A stretch of DNA of 64,000 nucleotides, taken from the NCBI RefSeq assembly GCF_023634765.1, contig NZ_JAMLFX010000002.1:228225-292224 (forward strand), written 5' to 3'. Numbering within the stretch: position 1 is the stretch's first letter; each line of letters starts with the position of its first letter. Below, one piece after another: positions 29,801-33,871 of this stretch. A program made the position numbers and the translations under genes. The notes below the pieces were generated by a model. It did no database searches. It was not told where the DNA came from and saw only the letters and a list, made by a program, of their open reading frames with translations. The DNA is from Pseudomonas sp. AKS31. GTDB lineage: Bacteria; Pseudomonadota; Gammaproteobacteria; Pseudomonadales; Pseudomonadaceae.

Positions 29801-32654
29801 CGCCGGTGTGCGTCTGGTGCTGGCACGGCCCGGCGGTCACCGTGAGCCGGCGTATCTGGCGCAGGTGATTCGTCAGCAAAGGGTTACGGTGGTCAAGTTT
29901 GTGCCGGCGCTGTTGCAGCAGTTTGTTGAACTGCAGCAGGTCAGTGAATGCACCAGCCTCACCGATATTTTCTGTGGTGGCGGCGAACTCACGGCGGCGC
30001 TGGCCGCTGCTGTGCGCCAGCATCTGCCGTGGGTGCGCCTGCATAACGTGTATGGCCCGACCGAAGCCACGGTCGACAGCACGGCGTGGACACTGGAACC
30101 GCACATGCCGGTGCCAACGTCGGAATTGCCGATCGGCAAAGCGATCTGCAATACGCGCCTGTATGTGCTCGATGCGCACGACCAAGCGGTGCCGCTGGGC
30201 GTCATTGGCCAGTTGCACATCGGCGGCATCGGCGTGGCGCGCGGTTACATGGGACTGCCGCAGATGCAGGCCGAGCGCTTTATCGACAGTCCGTTTGTTG
30301 CCGGTGATCGCTTGTACCGTACCGGCGATCTGGTGCGGTACCGCGCTGACGGCAACCTCGAATTCCTCGGGCGCAACGACTTCCAGGTCAAGCTGCACGG
30401 CTTGCGCCTGGAACTCGGTGAAATTGAAGCACGGTTGATCCAGCACCCGCAGGTGCGCGAGGTGGTGGTGCTGATGCGCGACGAGCGTCTGGTCGCGTAT
30501 TTCACTTTGCGCGAGGGCAGCGCTGCACCGGCTATCGACACGCTGCGCGCGTTCATCCTCGAACAATTGCCCGAGTACATGGTGCCGGGTGCGTTTGTTG
30601 CGCTCGACGTTTTGCCGCTGAGTCCCAACGGCAAGATCGACCGTCAGGCGCTGCCGGCACCGGGCATCGATGCGGTGCTCAGCCGACACTACGAAGCGCC
30701 GCAAGGCGAGGTCGAAACCGTGTTGGCGCGGGTCTGGGCTGAAGTGCTGAATGTCGAGCAGGTCGGACGCCACGACAACTTCTTCGAATTGGGCGGGCAT
30801 TCGCTGTTGGCAATTCGTCTGGTCAACCTGCTGCAACGTGCGGGGCAGCCAGTGACGCTGGCCGAGCTGTTCCAGCGGCCGAGTGTCGAGTCGCTGGCGG
30901 CGCTGCTCAGTCAGCGCAGCGCAGTGCCCGAACAGCCGGAAGGACTGGTCGTGGTGCGACCGGGCGAGGGTGGCGATGCGCTGTTCCTGATCCATGAGTT
31001 CAGCGGCCGGGATGTGTATTTTCCGGCATTGGCGATGCACATCGGCGGTCAGTTTCCGATTTACGGTTTGCCCGGTGTGCCGTTGGGACAACCGCAACTG
31101 CGCACCCTTGAATGCATGGCCACGCGGATGGTCGGGATTATCCGCGCGGTACAACCGCATGGCCCGTATCGTCTGGCCGGGTGGTCGTTTGGCGGCTTGC
31201 TGGCGTATGAAATCGCTCAGCAGTTGCTCGGCCTCGATGAGGCGGTGGCGTTTGTCGGCCTGCTCGATACCTACGCGCCGCATCCGGCCAGTCAGGATAA
31301 AACCCGATGGAGCGGCGAGCATCGCGACAAGCGTCAGTTGCTTGAGCACTGCCGCGCGCGTTCGCAGCTGCGTGGTGCAGAAGGGCAGGCAGCATTGGCT
31401 GACGTCGCCAGGCTGGAGGCTGAAGTCGAACTCATCGGGTTCGATGAACTGTTCCAGCGCTGCTGCGAACAGCAATTGCCCGACCCGGAGCTGGCCGCGC
31501 TGACAGCGGAGCAGGCCTGGAGCTACTTCGACCGTGAGGCCGCTCATGGCCTGGCGCTGGCGCATTACCGGGTCAGCCCGGCCAGTCAGCTGGTGCACTT
31601 GTTCCGCGCTCAGGCACTGATGCCGGGGCAGGCGCAGCCGAGTCCGACCCGAGGTTGGGAAAACACGATCAGTACCGGTTTGCTGCGCTGCATCGATGTC
31701 CCGGGGGATCACCGCAGCATGATGAAAGCCCCGGATATTCAGGCGCTCGGTCAGGCCTTGAGTCAGGCCATGGCCGCTGCGCAGGCTCCGGAGCCAGAGG
31801 CCTATCAACCGCTGTTGACCATTCAGAGCGGGCACGCCGGGCATGCGCCGATCTTCTGCGTGCCGGGGGCGGGCGACAGTGTCACCGGGTTCATTCACCT
31901 GACCGAAGCCTTGGGCCCGGAGTGGCCGATCATCGGCCTGCAACCGCGCGGGCTGGACGGCAGCAGTGTGCCGCACAGTCAGGTCGAGGCCGCTGCCGCG
32001 TTCTATCTGCAGGCGATCGCGCAGGTCTACCCGCATGGTCCGGTGCATTTGATCGGCCACTCTTTCGGGGGATGGGTCGCGCATGCCATGGCCGCGCAAT
32101 TGCAGGCGGCCGGGCGTGAGGTGGCGTCGTTGACCCTGATCGACAGCGAGTCTCCCGGTGGCAACGGTACGGCGGGCAAGCCTTACACGACGACTGCCGC
32201 GCTGGAACGCTTGATCGAGACGCTGCAACTGTCCAGCGGCAAGTCGTTGGGCATCGATCCACTGGCGTTCGCCGAGGCTGACGACAGCACGCAAATGCGC
32301 CTGTTGCACGAGGGCATGGTGCGCGCCGGTGTGTTGTCGGCGCGTTCGTCAGCGCAGGCCATGCACGGCCCGGTACGCACCTTCGCCACAGCCTTGCGCA
32401 CGGTCTATCAACCGCAACTGGCCTACACCGGGCCGGTGCGGCTGGCGCTGGTCGATGACCCGACGCTGGATGCGTGGGGCAATCAGCGCGAGCAAGCGGC
32501 GATGGTCGCAGGCTGGCAGCGCCAGGTGACGGATCTGGCGGTGTGGTACGGGCCGGGCAACCACTTCACGATTCTCAAGGCGCCCAACGTCTTCAGTCTC
32601 GCGGCGTGGTGGCATGACGGCCTGCAAGTGCCGGCCGGCCAAGTGCTGTCCTGA
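14811..32654 (+). CDS. Terminal non-ribosomal peptide synthetase, five modules plus tandem thioesterases
   Basis: This 5947-residue protein completes and releases the lipopeptide. It starts at GTG 14811, overlapping the previous stop by 4 bp. The N-terminal ~60 residues (NVIELLATLKAKDIQL...) resemble a TubC-type docking domain. Five C-A-T modules follow, then two thioesterase domains with nucleophile motifs GWSFG and GHSFG. Condensation domain types are dual (module 7), LCL (8), dual (9), LCL (10) and LCL (11). Pocket residues predict Leu, Gln/Glu, Leu, Ile/Val-like and acidic. The module order, stereochemical pattern and double thioesterase match the last synthetase of amphisin/arthrofactin-type clusters. 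Export genes macA-macB follow 66 bp downstream, probably in the same transcription unit. Confidence 0.97.
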   Translation: MNVIELLATLKAKDIQLAVTDDQLLVNGNKQALSDPALLAALREHKPALIELIKAGHYSATKAGQVEVPANGIAADATQINPSMLTLVELDQTSIDHLVAQVPGGAANVQDIYPLAPLQEGILYHHVSGGEGDPYVMQSQFAFASRERFQAFAQALQTVIDRHDILRTSVHWQGLDAPVQVVWRRAELPVEEVIVPDADSDVLAYLHQRFDARHFRLEVSRAPLMRLAHAWDDAGQRVIATLLFHHMALDHSALDVVRHEMRACLSGQRELLGRPVPFRNYVAQARLGVSEAEHEVFFREMLSDIDEPTLPYGLQDVQGDGSEIAELSQPIEPLLGQRLRAQARQLGVSAASLFHLGWAQVLAALTGKQHVVFGTVLMGRMQGAEAVDRALGIFINTLPLRVNVDSADVRAAVNATHARLTTLMRHEYAPLALAQRCSNVVAPTPLFSTLLNYRHSHNVTTASAETLAAWEGIATLHSEERTNYPLTLSVDDLGDAFSLTLLASTQIDPQRICAYMHCALENLLLALEQAPQTPVNQLSVLPAVELEQVLVGFNATHMNFPPTQPLQQRFEAQVAQRPEALAAVFADAQLTYAELNRHANALAHHLIERGVKPDDRVAIVARRGLDTLIGLVAILKAGAAYVPVDPAHPAERLHYLLSDSTPVLVLTQTDLRARLPALDVPVIDLDRCTWPLTCTFDPQVPGLTASHLAYVIYTSGSTGLPKGVMVEHQTLNNLVDWHCTAFDLCAGRHTSSLAGFGFDAMAWEVWPALCAGATLHLAPNHDGNEDIDALLAWWCAQPLDVSFLPTPVAEYAFSQNLEHPTLRTLLIGGDRLRQFNRNQHFDVINNYGPTEATVVATSGRVDSGDALHIGKPVSNATVYLLDEHLRPVPLGVAGELYVGGAGVARGYLNRPQMTAERFLRDPFSRLPSARMYRTGDLARWREDGTLEYLGRNDDQVKIRGVRIELGEIETCLNQLPGIQEAVLLAREDQPGQPRLVAYFTEQAQVETLPVGELRAQLLSRLPEYMVPVAFVKLAALPLTANGKVDRKALPAPELSALFTREYAAPEGEVENALAQIWAEVLQVERVGRQDHFFELGGHSLLAMRMVSQVRQRLGVELALTELFANAELAAVAAVLSAAGRCTQPEIVPVPRDGALPLSFAQQRLWFLAQMEGANTAYNIPVALRLRGRLDDAALQRALARIVARHETLRSRFAQFNDQAQVLIAPVDSGLLLRVEDLRQHSQPEQALQALIQGEASGPFDLQDDALIRGRLVRLADDHHVLLLTLHHIISDGWSMGVLTRELMALYQAFSHGQPDPLPPLTLQYSDYAVWQRRWLSGEVLQRQSEYWQQTLAGAPALLTLPTDRVRPAQQDYAGSTVEVVLDERLSAGLKALAQRHGVTMYMLMLGAWASLLSRLSGQAEVIIGSPVANRTRAEIEGLIGMFVNTLALRIDTSGALSSEALLAQVKARTLQAQAHQDLPFEQVVEITRPARSMAHSPLFQAMFSWDSGHGASLSLGELTLQSVAEPSHFAKFDLSLTLAEAPDGIRGVLEYAIALFDESTIQRYVGYFRCLLQAMVSNDQAVLEQVTLLADDERQHLLVDLNATAVTHDLEQTVHGRFETQVLRTPDADAVVAGELRLSYAELNRRANQLAHHLRQCGVDSDARVAICVERGPELLVGLLAILKAGGAYVPLDPGYPAERLAYMLEDSAPVTVLVHAPTRALIGKWAGVRVDFDECNWQDLAQSNPQVPGLSAANLAYVIYTSGSTGKPKGVMVEHRNLGNLLHWSASLCPLSTGAALLQKTPFSFDASVWELFWPLSCGMRLVLAGPDDHRDPAALVQLIREQQVNVIQFVPALLQQFLEVEEVCECSSLTDVFCGGGELTAALVRSVRERLPQVRLHNVYGPTEATVDSTVWTLEPHSPVPQGAPPIGKPLCNTRVYILDAHQQPTPLGVVGEMYLGGVQVTRGYLNRPELTAERFLDDPFSDQPGARMYRTGDVVRYLADGNIEYLGRNDDQVKIRGLRIELGEIQAHLAQVDGVREAAVLAREDVPGDQRLVAYYSGELLETDQLRSQLLTHLPDYMVPAVFVHVQALPLSPNGKLDRQALPAPDQSALLTREYEAPIGEVETVIAGLWAELLKVERVGRFDHFFELGGHSLMAVNLVARMRRAGLSADTRVLFGQPTLAALAAAVGGEPEAAVPANLVPADCTRITPDLLPLVALDQTTIDRIVASVPGGARNVQDIYPLAPLQTGILFHHLSAAQGDPYVLQAQFAFADEQRLQVFTDALQRVIERHDILRTSLFWEGLDEPVQVVWREASLSCEALQLDGEAGDALSQLRRRFTIDNYRMPVTEAPLMRVVYSRDEPHQRIVALLLFHHLVMDHVALEVLQHEMQAFLLGNAGQLSEPVPYRNYVAHTRCGLTEHEHASFFGEMLGAVDEPTLPYGHNLASDGPAQEAQLDLESALSHSVRQQARRLGVSAASLMHLAWAQVLGQLSGRDAVVFGTVLLGRLQGGEGSERALGVFINTLPLCIELRAHSVKGAALATHERLSQLLVHEHAQLAQVQQCSAMPSGTPLFSTLLNYRHSAPVGPISAEVQAAWQGMQLLDAEEHTNYRLTLSVDDLGEDFRLKVLAGAGMDAQRICGYMQGALSTLLDALEHTPHAGFDRLSILPATERQQLLVDFNSTEAVFPRGLTIAQRFESQVAERPQAIAAVFAGQPLTYLQLNRQANALAHHLIAMGVKADDRVAIVARRGLDTLVGLVAILKAGAGYVPIDPAHPAERIRYLLSDSAPVAVLTQSDLHQRLPLLSVPVIDVDLCAWPAQAQHNPAVPGLTAAHLAYVIYTSGSTGLPKGVMVEHQTLSNLVDWHCEAFNLRAGSHTSSLAGFGFDAMAWEVWPALCVGATVFLAPTHDGAEDVDGLLDWWRAQPLDVSFLPTPVAEYAFSQNLDHPTVHTLLIGGDRLRQFSRDQRFAVINNYGPTEATVVATSGRIEVGEALHIGKPVANAAVYLLDEQQRPVPMGVMGELYVGGAGVARGYLNRADLTAERFLHDPFSRTPNARMYRTGDLARWRDDGSLEYLGRNDDQVKIRGMRIELGEIETRLNQLPGVNEAVLLAREDQPGQPRLVAYFTEQAGAEPLELGELRAQLLTQLPDYMVPAAFVRLEALPLTANGKVDRKALPKPDLAALPTREYAVPQGELEIALAQIWAEVLQVEQVGRHDHFFELGGHSLLAMRMVSLIRQRLGVELALSDLFADAQLSAVAEVLNRAGRSALPEILPAPRDQALPMSFAQQRLWFLAQMAGGNSAYNIPLGLRLRGHLDVDALQSALARIVARHETLRSRFIRLDDSAQVSIAPVDNGWLLRVEDLRQQPQAEHTLQILMAQEASTAFDLQNDSLIRGRLVRLADDHHVLLLTVHHIVADGWSMGVLTAELMALYQAFSQGQSDPLPVLTLQYGDYAVWQRRWLSGEVLQRQSEYWQQTLEGAPALLTLPTDRPRPAQQDYTGGNVEVLLDQRLSAALKALSQRHGVTLFMTVMSAWALLMSRLSGQTDVVIGAPVANRSRAEVEGLIGMFVNTLAVRIDTSGAPSVEALLARVKARTLEAQAHQDLPFEQVVEITRPVRSLAHSPLFQTTLSWDSSVGPQLALGELTLEGVAGPGEVAKFDLTLTLGEVNGVIRGSLNYATALFDALTIKRYIGYFERLLEAMISGEQTVLEQVPLLATDELQHLLHDFNATARDYPQTLTVHGIFQQQAAAHPKAVAAVHGAHSLSYFELNAQANRLAHHLIAHGVQPGDHVAILLPRSLELLVAQLAVAKCAAAYVPLDINAPGERQAFMVEDCRAVALLTLSSEVIDYVAPRIDLDTLTLNGQPTHNPNLVQSSEALAYIMYTSGSTGTPKGVMVPHRGIGRLVLNNGYADFNAQDRVVFASNPAFDASTMDIWGPLLNGGRVVIIDHQTLLDPNAFGRELNASGATILFVTTALFNQYVQLIPQSLKGLRILLCGGERGDPAAFRRLLAEAPALRIVHCYGPTETTTYATTFEVREVAENAESVPIGGPIANTQVYVLDAYQQPVPMGVTGELYIGGQGVALGYLNRPDLTAEKFLCDPFSEMPGALLYRTGDLARWLASGQLDCIGRNDDQVKIRGFRIELGEIENRLLNCPGIREAVVLARRDAQDATRLVAYYTAHDGVLDSAELHAQLHARLPEYMLPSAWVQLDVLPLNNNGKVDRKALPAPTQETLLSRVYEAPANSLEISLAQVWAEVLQVEQVGRHDNFFELGGHSLLAMRMLSQVREQLDVELALADLFANPELAAVAEVLSQAERSSLPAILPAPRDQALPLSFAQQRLWFLAQMDGGNTAYNIPLGLHLRGRLDAVALQRALARIVERHETLRSRFAQLNDQAQVLIAPVDSGLPLIAEDWRQQPQTDETLRALIETEARGPFNLQYGPLIRGRLVQLADEHHVLLLTMHHIISDGWSMGVLTRELMALYQAFSRGEDDPLPPLALQYTDYAVWQRRWLSGEVLQRQSDYWQQTLAGAPALLSLPTDRPRPAQQDHHGGSVEIVLDEQTSAGLKTLCQRHAVTPYMVIMSAWAMLLTRLSGQSDVIIGSPVANRTRAEIEGLIGMFVNTLALRIDTSGDLTGAALLARVKAQTLAAQAHQDLPFEHVVEITRPLRSLSHTPLFQTLVSWDSSVAPALALDGLTLEGVAGENHFVKFDLSLSLGESEHGVRGSLRYATALFDESTVRRFVGYLQRLLVALVIDDQAVLAQVNLLAADEQQRVLDDFNATALDCPVEQPIQSLFEAQVQRQPDAIAVQSGEHSLTYRELNARANRLAHHLREQGVGPDARVALCVERGLDLVVGLLGILKAGGAYVPLDPAYPVERLDFMLRDCAPVAVLVQTATRSLFAGSDVAVIDFDQCNWHDQSENDPQVSGLSPSNLAYMIYTSGSTGTPKGVMLEHRGLCNLVHWGSQICPPTRDGALLQKAPFSFDGSVWEFFWPLTAGVRLVLARPGGHREPAYLAQVIRQQRVTVVKFVPALLQQFVELQQVSECTSLTDIFCGGGELTAALAAAVRQHLPWVRLHNVYGPTEATVDSTAWTLEPHMPVPTSELPIGKAICNTRLYVLDAHDQAVPLGVIGQLHIGGIGVARGYMGLPQMQAERFIDSPFVAGDRLYRTGDLVRYRADGNLEFLGRNDFQVKLHGLRLELGEIEARLIQHPQVREVVVLMRDERLVAYFTLREGSAAPAIDTLRAFILEQLPEYMVPGAFVALDVLPLSPNGKIDRQALPAPGIDAVLSRHYEAPQGEVETVLARVWAEVLNVEQVGRHDNFFELGGHSLLAIRLVNLLQRAGQPVTLAELFQRPSVESLAALLSQRSAVPEQPEGLVVVRPGEGGDALFLIHEFSGRDVYFPALAMHIGGQFPIYGLPGVPLGQPQLRTLECMATRMVGIIRAVQPHGPYRLAGWSFGGLLAYEIAQQLLGLDEAVAFVGLLDTYAPHPASQDKTRWSGEHRDKRQLLEHCRARSQLRGAEGQAALADVARLEAEVELIGFDELFQRCCEQQLPDPELAALTAEQAWSYFDREAAHGLALAHYRVSPASQLVHLFRAQALMPGQAQPSPTRGWENTISTGLLRCIDVPGDHRSMMKAPDIQALGQALSQAMAAAQAPEPEAYQPLLTIQSGHAGHAPIFCVPGAGDSVTGFIHLTEALGPEWPIIGLQPRGLDGSSVPHSQVEAAAAFYLQAIAQVYPHGPVHLIGHSFGGWVAHAMAAQLQAAGREVASLTLIDSESPGGNGTAGKPYTTTAALERLIETLQLSSGKSLGIDPLAFAEADDSTQMRLLHEGMVRAGVLSARSSAQAMHGPVRTFATALRTVYQPQLAYTGPVRLALVDDPTLDAWGNQREQAAMVAGWQRQVTDLAVWYGPGNHFTILKAPNVFSLAAWWHDGLQVPAGQVLS
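15040..18210 (+). other. NRPS module 7: dual C/E, A (Leu), T
   Basis: The first motif HHVSGGEGD and second motif HHMALDH mark a dual C/E domain, so residue 6 (Ser) is predicted D. Pocket residues D-A-W-F-L-G-N-V-V indicate Leu. The adenylation domain is very similar to that of module 9. Boundaries are approximate. Confidence 0.9.
18240..21375 (+). other. NRPS module 8: LCL condensation, A (Gln/Glu), T
   Basis: The condensation domain begins LPLSFAQQRLWFL and has HHIISDGWS, the conventional LCL type, so residue 7 stays L. Pocket residues read D-A-W-Q-F-G-V-V-D, close to known glutamine/glutamate codes; Gln is the expected residue in amphisin-type peptides. Boundaries are approximate. Confidence 0.85.
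21430..24600 (+). other. NRPS module 9: dual C/E, A (Leu), T
   Basis: The motifs HHLSAAQGD and HHLVMDH indicate a dual C/E domain, the only one after module 7, so residue 8 (Gln) is predicted D. Pocket residues D-A-W-F-L-G-N-V-V give Leu. Boundaries are approximate. Confidence 0.9.
24625..27760 (+). other. NRPS module 10: LCL condensation, A (Ile/Val-like), T
   Basis: The condensation domain is LCL type (LPMSFAQQRLWFL, HHIVADGWS), so residue 9 stays L. The adenylation domain belongs to a different subgroup from its neighbours: FDASTMDIW, ILFVTTALF and CYGPTETTTY give pocket residues D-A-M-F-L-G-C-T-Y, consistent with a branched aliphatic residue. Ile is expected by analogy; Val is not excluded. 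Boundaries are approximate. Confidence 0.8.
27775..30920 (+). other. NRPS module 11: LCL condensation, A (acidic), T
   Basis: The condensation domain is LCL type (LPLSFAQQRLWFL, HHIISDGWS), so residue 10 stays L. Pocket residues read D-G-W-K-F-G-V-V-D. The lysine again implies an acidic substrate, but the code differs from module 2 at two positions, leaving Asp and Glu open. Framework features (NDFQVK, AERFIDSPFVAGDRLYRTGDL) are shared only with module 2. Boundaries are approximate. Confidence 0.8.
30945..31770 (+). other. Thioesterase domain 1 of the terminal NRPS
   Basis: An alpha/beta-hydrolase thioesterase with nucleophile elbow GWSFGG, a likely acid in LLDTYAPH and a likely histidine in GDHRSMM. 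Family knowledge: in Pseudomonas lipopeptide synthetases the first of two tandem thioesterases usually performs the macrolactone-forming release. Boundaries are approximate. Confidence 0.85.
31815..32651 (+). other. Thioesterase domain 2 of the terminal NRPS
   Basis: A second thioesterase with GHSFGG, LIDSES and GNHFTIL carrying the apparent triad residues. All look intact, so this is not an obviously decayed copy. In related systems the second domain supports efficient release. Boundaries are approximate. Confidence 0.85.
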
Positions 32655-32671
32655 TTGTTGTTTATCTATCA

Positions 32672-32694
32672 GAGCCCGGCCGCTGGCCGGGCTC
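32672..32694 (+). terminator. GC-rich hairpin between NRPS and macA (no U-tract)
   Basis: Arms GAGCCCGGCC and GGCCGGGCTC form a perfect 10-bp stem with a 3-nt loop, 18 bp after the NRPS stop and 27 bp before the macA ATG. No T-run follows, so it is more likely an mRNA-stability or attenuating hairpin than a full terminator. Confidence 0.5.
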
Positions 32695-32720
32695 ACCCCT
32701 GAACGGACTTGTGGTTATTT

Positions 32721-33869
32721 ATGGAAAAGTCGAAGTTGCGCAAAGTCGGTATGGGTTTGGCGTTGGTGGCAGTGGCGGGATTGGCGTTCTACGCGGTGCA
32801 GGCACCGGCCGAAGCGCCGCAGTACCTGACCGCCCCGGTGGAACGCAGTGATATAGAAAACGCGGTGCTCGCCACCGGGTTGCTCGAAGGCGTCAAGCAA
32901 GTGGACGTCGGTGCGCAAGTGTCGGGGCAATTGAAGTCGCTCAAGGTCAAGGTCGGCGACAAAGTCAAAAAGGGCCAATGGCTGGCGGAAATCGATCCGC
33001 TGGTGTTGCAGAACACCCTGCGTCAGGCCCAGGTCGACGAGGAAAACCTGCAAGCGCAAAAACGCGCCACCCAGGCCCAGCTCAGGCAGACCAAAGCAAT
33101 TTACGAGCGCTACAAGAACTTGCAGGACGACGCGTCGATCTCGCGGCAGGACTTCGAAACCGCTGAGTCGAACTATCAGGTGCAGCAGGCCAATCTGATG
33201 TCGCTGGATGCGCAGATCAAAAGCGCGCACATCCAGATCGACACGGCCAAGGTCAATCTGGCGTACACGCGCATCGTCGCGCCGATCGATGGTGATGTGG
33301 TGGGCGTGGTGACCCAGGAAGGGCAAACGGTGATCGCCAGCCAACTGGCGCCGGTCCTGCTGAAACTGGCGGATCTGGACACCATGACGGTCAAGGCACA
33401 GGTGTCCGAAGCCGACGTGATTCACATTGCGCCGGGGCAAGAGGTGTATTTCACCATTCTCGGCGAGGACAAACGCTACTACGCGAAACTGCGCGGCACC
33501 GACCCGGCGCCACAGAACTTTCTTGAAACACCGCCCGCCGGCACGCCGAAGCAAAGCAGCGCGGTGTTCTACAACGCGTTGTTCGAGGTGCCCAATCCTG
33601 ACCATCGTTTGCGCATTTCCATGACCGCGCAGGTACGCATTATCCTCGACACCGCCAAGTCGGTGCTGACCGTGCCGGTGGCGGCGCTCGGCCCGCGCAA
33701 TGCCGATGGCAGTTTTCCGGTACGCGTACTCGACGCCAAGGGCCACGCGCAGTCGCGCAACGTGCAGACCGGGATCAACAACAACGTCAAAGTGCAGATC
33801 AACGCCGGTCTGGCAGAAGGCGACCGCGTGGTGATCGGTGATCCGGTGAACAATGTGGCGGGGGCCTGA
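32721..33869 (+). CDS. macA: Membrane fusion protein of a MacAB-type exporter
   Basis: This 382-residue periplasmic adaptor links the MacB transporter to an outer-membrane channel, here probably for lipopeptide export. The N terminus is a single membrane anchor (about residues 7-25). It is followed by a lipoyl/barrel-sandwich half (VDVGAQVSGQLKSL.VKVGDKVKKGQ), a long coiled-coil hairpin (about residues 95-180, rich in Gln, Lys and Ala), the second lipoyl half (ARIVAPIDGDVVGVVTQEG-like segment) and a beta-barrel domain. I chose ATG 32721 because the upstream TTG adds only WLF-type residues. It is 2 bp from macB and follows the NRPS closely, as in arthrofactin, massetolide and viscosin clusters. 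Confidence 0.9.
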   Translation: MEKSKLRKVGMGLALVAVAGLAFYAVQAPAEAPQYLTAPVERSDIENAVLATGLLEGVKQVDVGAQVSGQLKSLKVKVGDKVKKGQWLAEIDPLVLQNTLRQAQVDEENLQAQKRATQAQLRQTKAIYERYKNLQDDASISRQDFETAESNYQVQQANLMSLDAQIKSAHIQIDTAKVNLAYTRIVAPIDGDVVGVVTQEGQTVIASQLAPVLLKLADLDTMTVKAQVSEADVIHIAPGQEVYFTILGEDKRYYAKLRGTDPAPQNFLETPPAGTPKQSSAVFYNALFEVPNPDHRLRISMTAQVRIILDTAKSVLTVPVAALGPRNADGSFPVRVLDAKGHAQSRNVQTGINNNVKVQINAGLAEGDRVVIGDPVNNVAGA

Positions 33870-33871
33870 GC

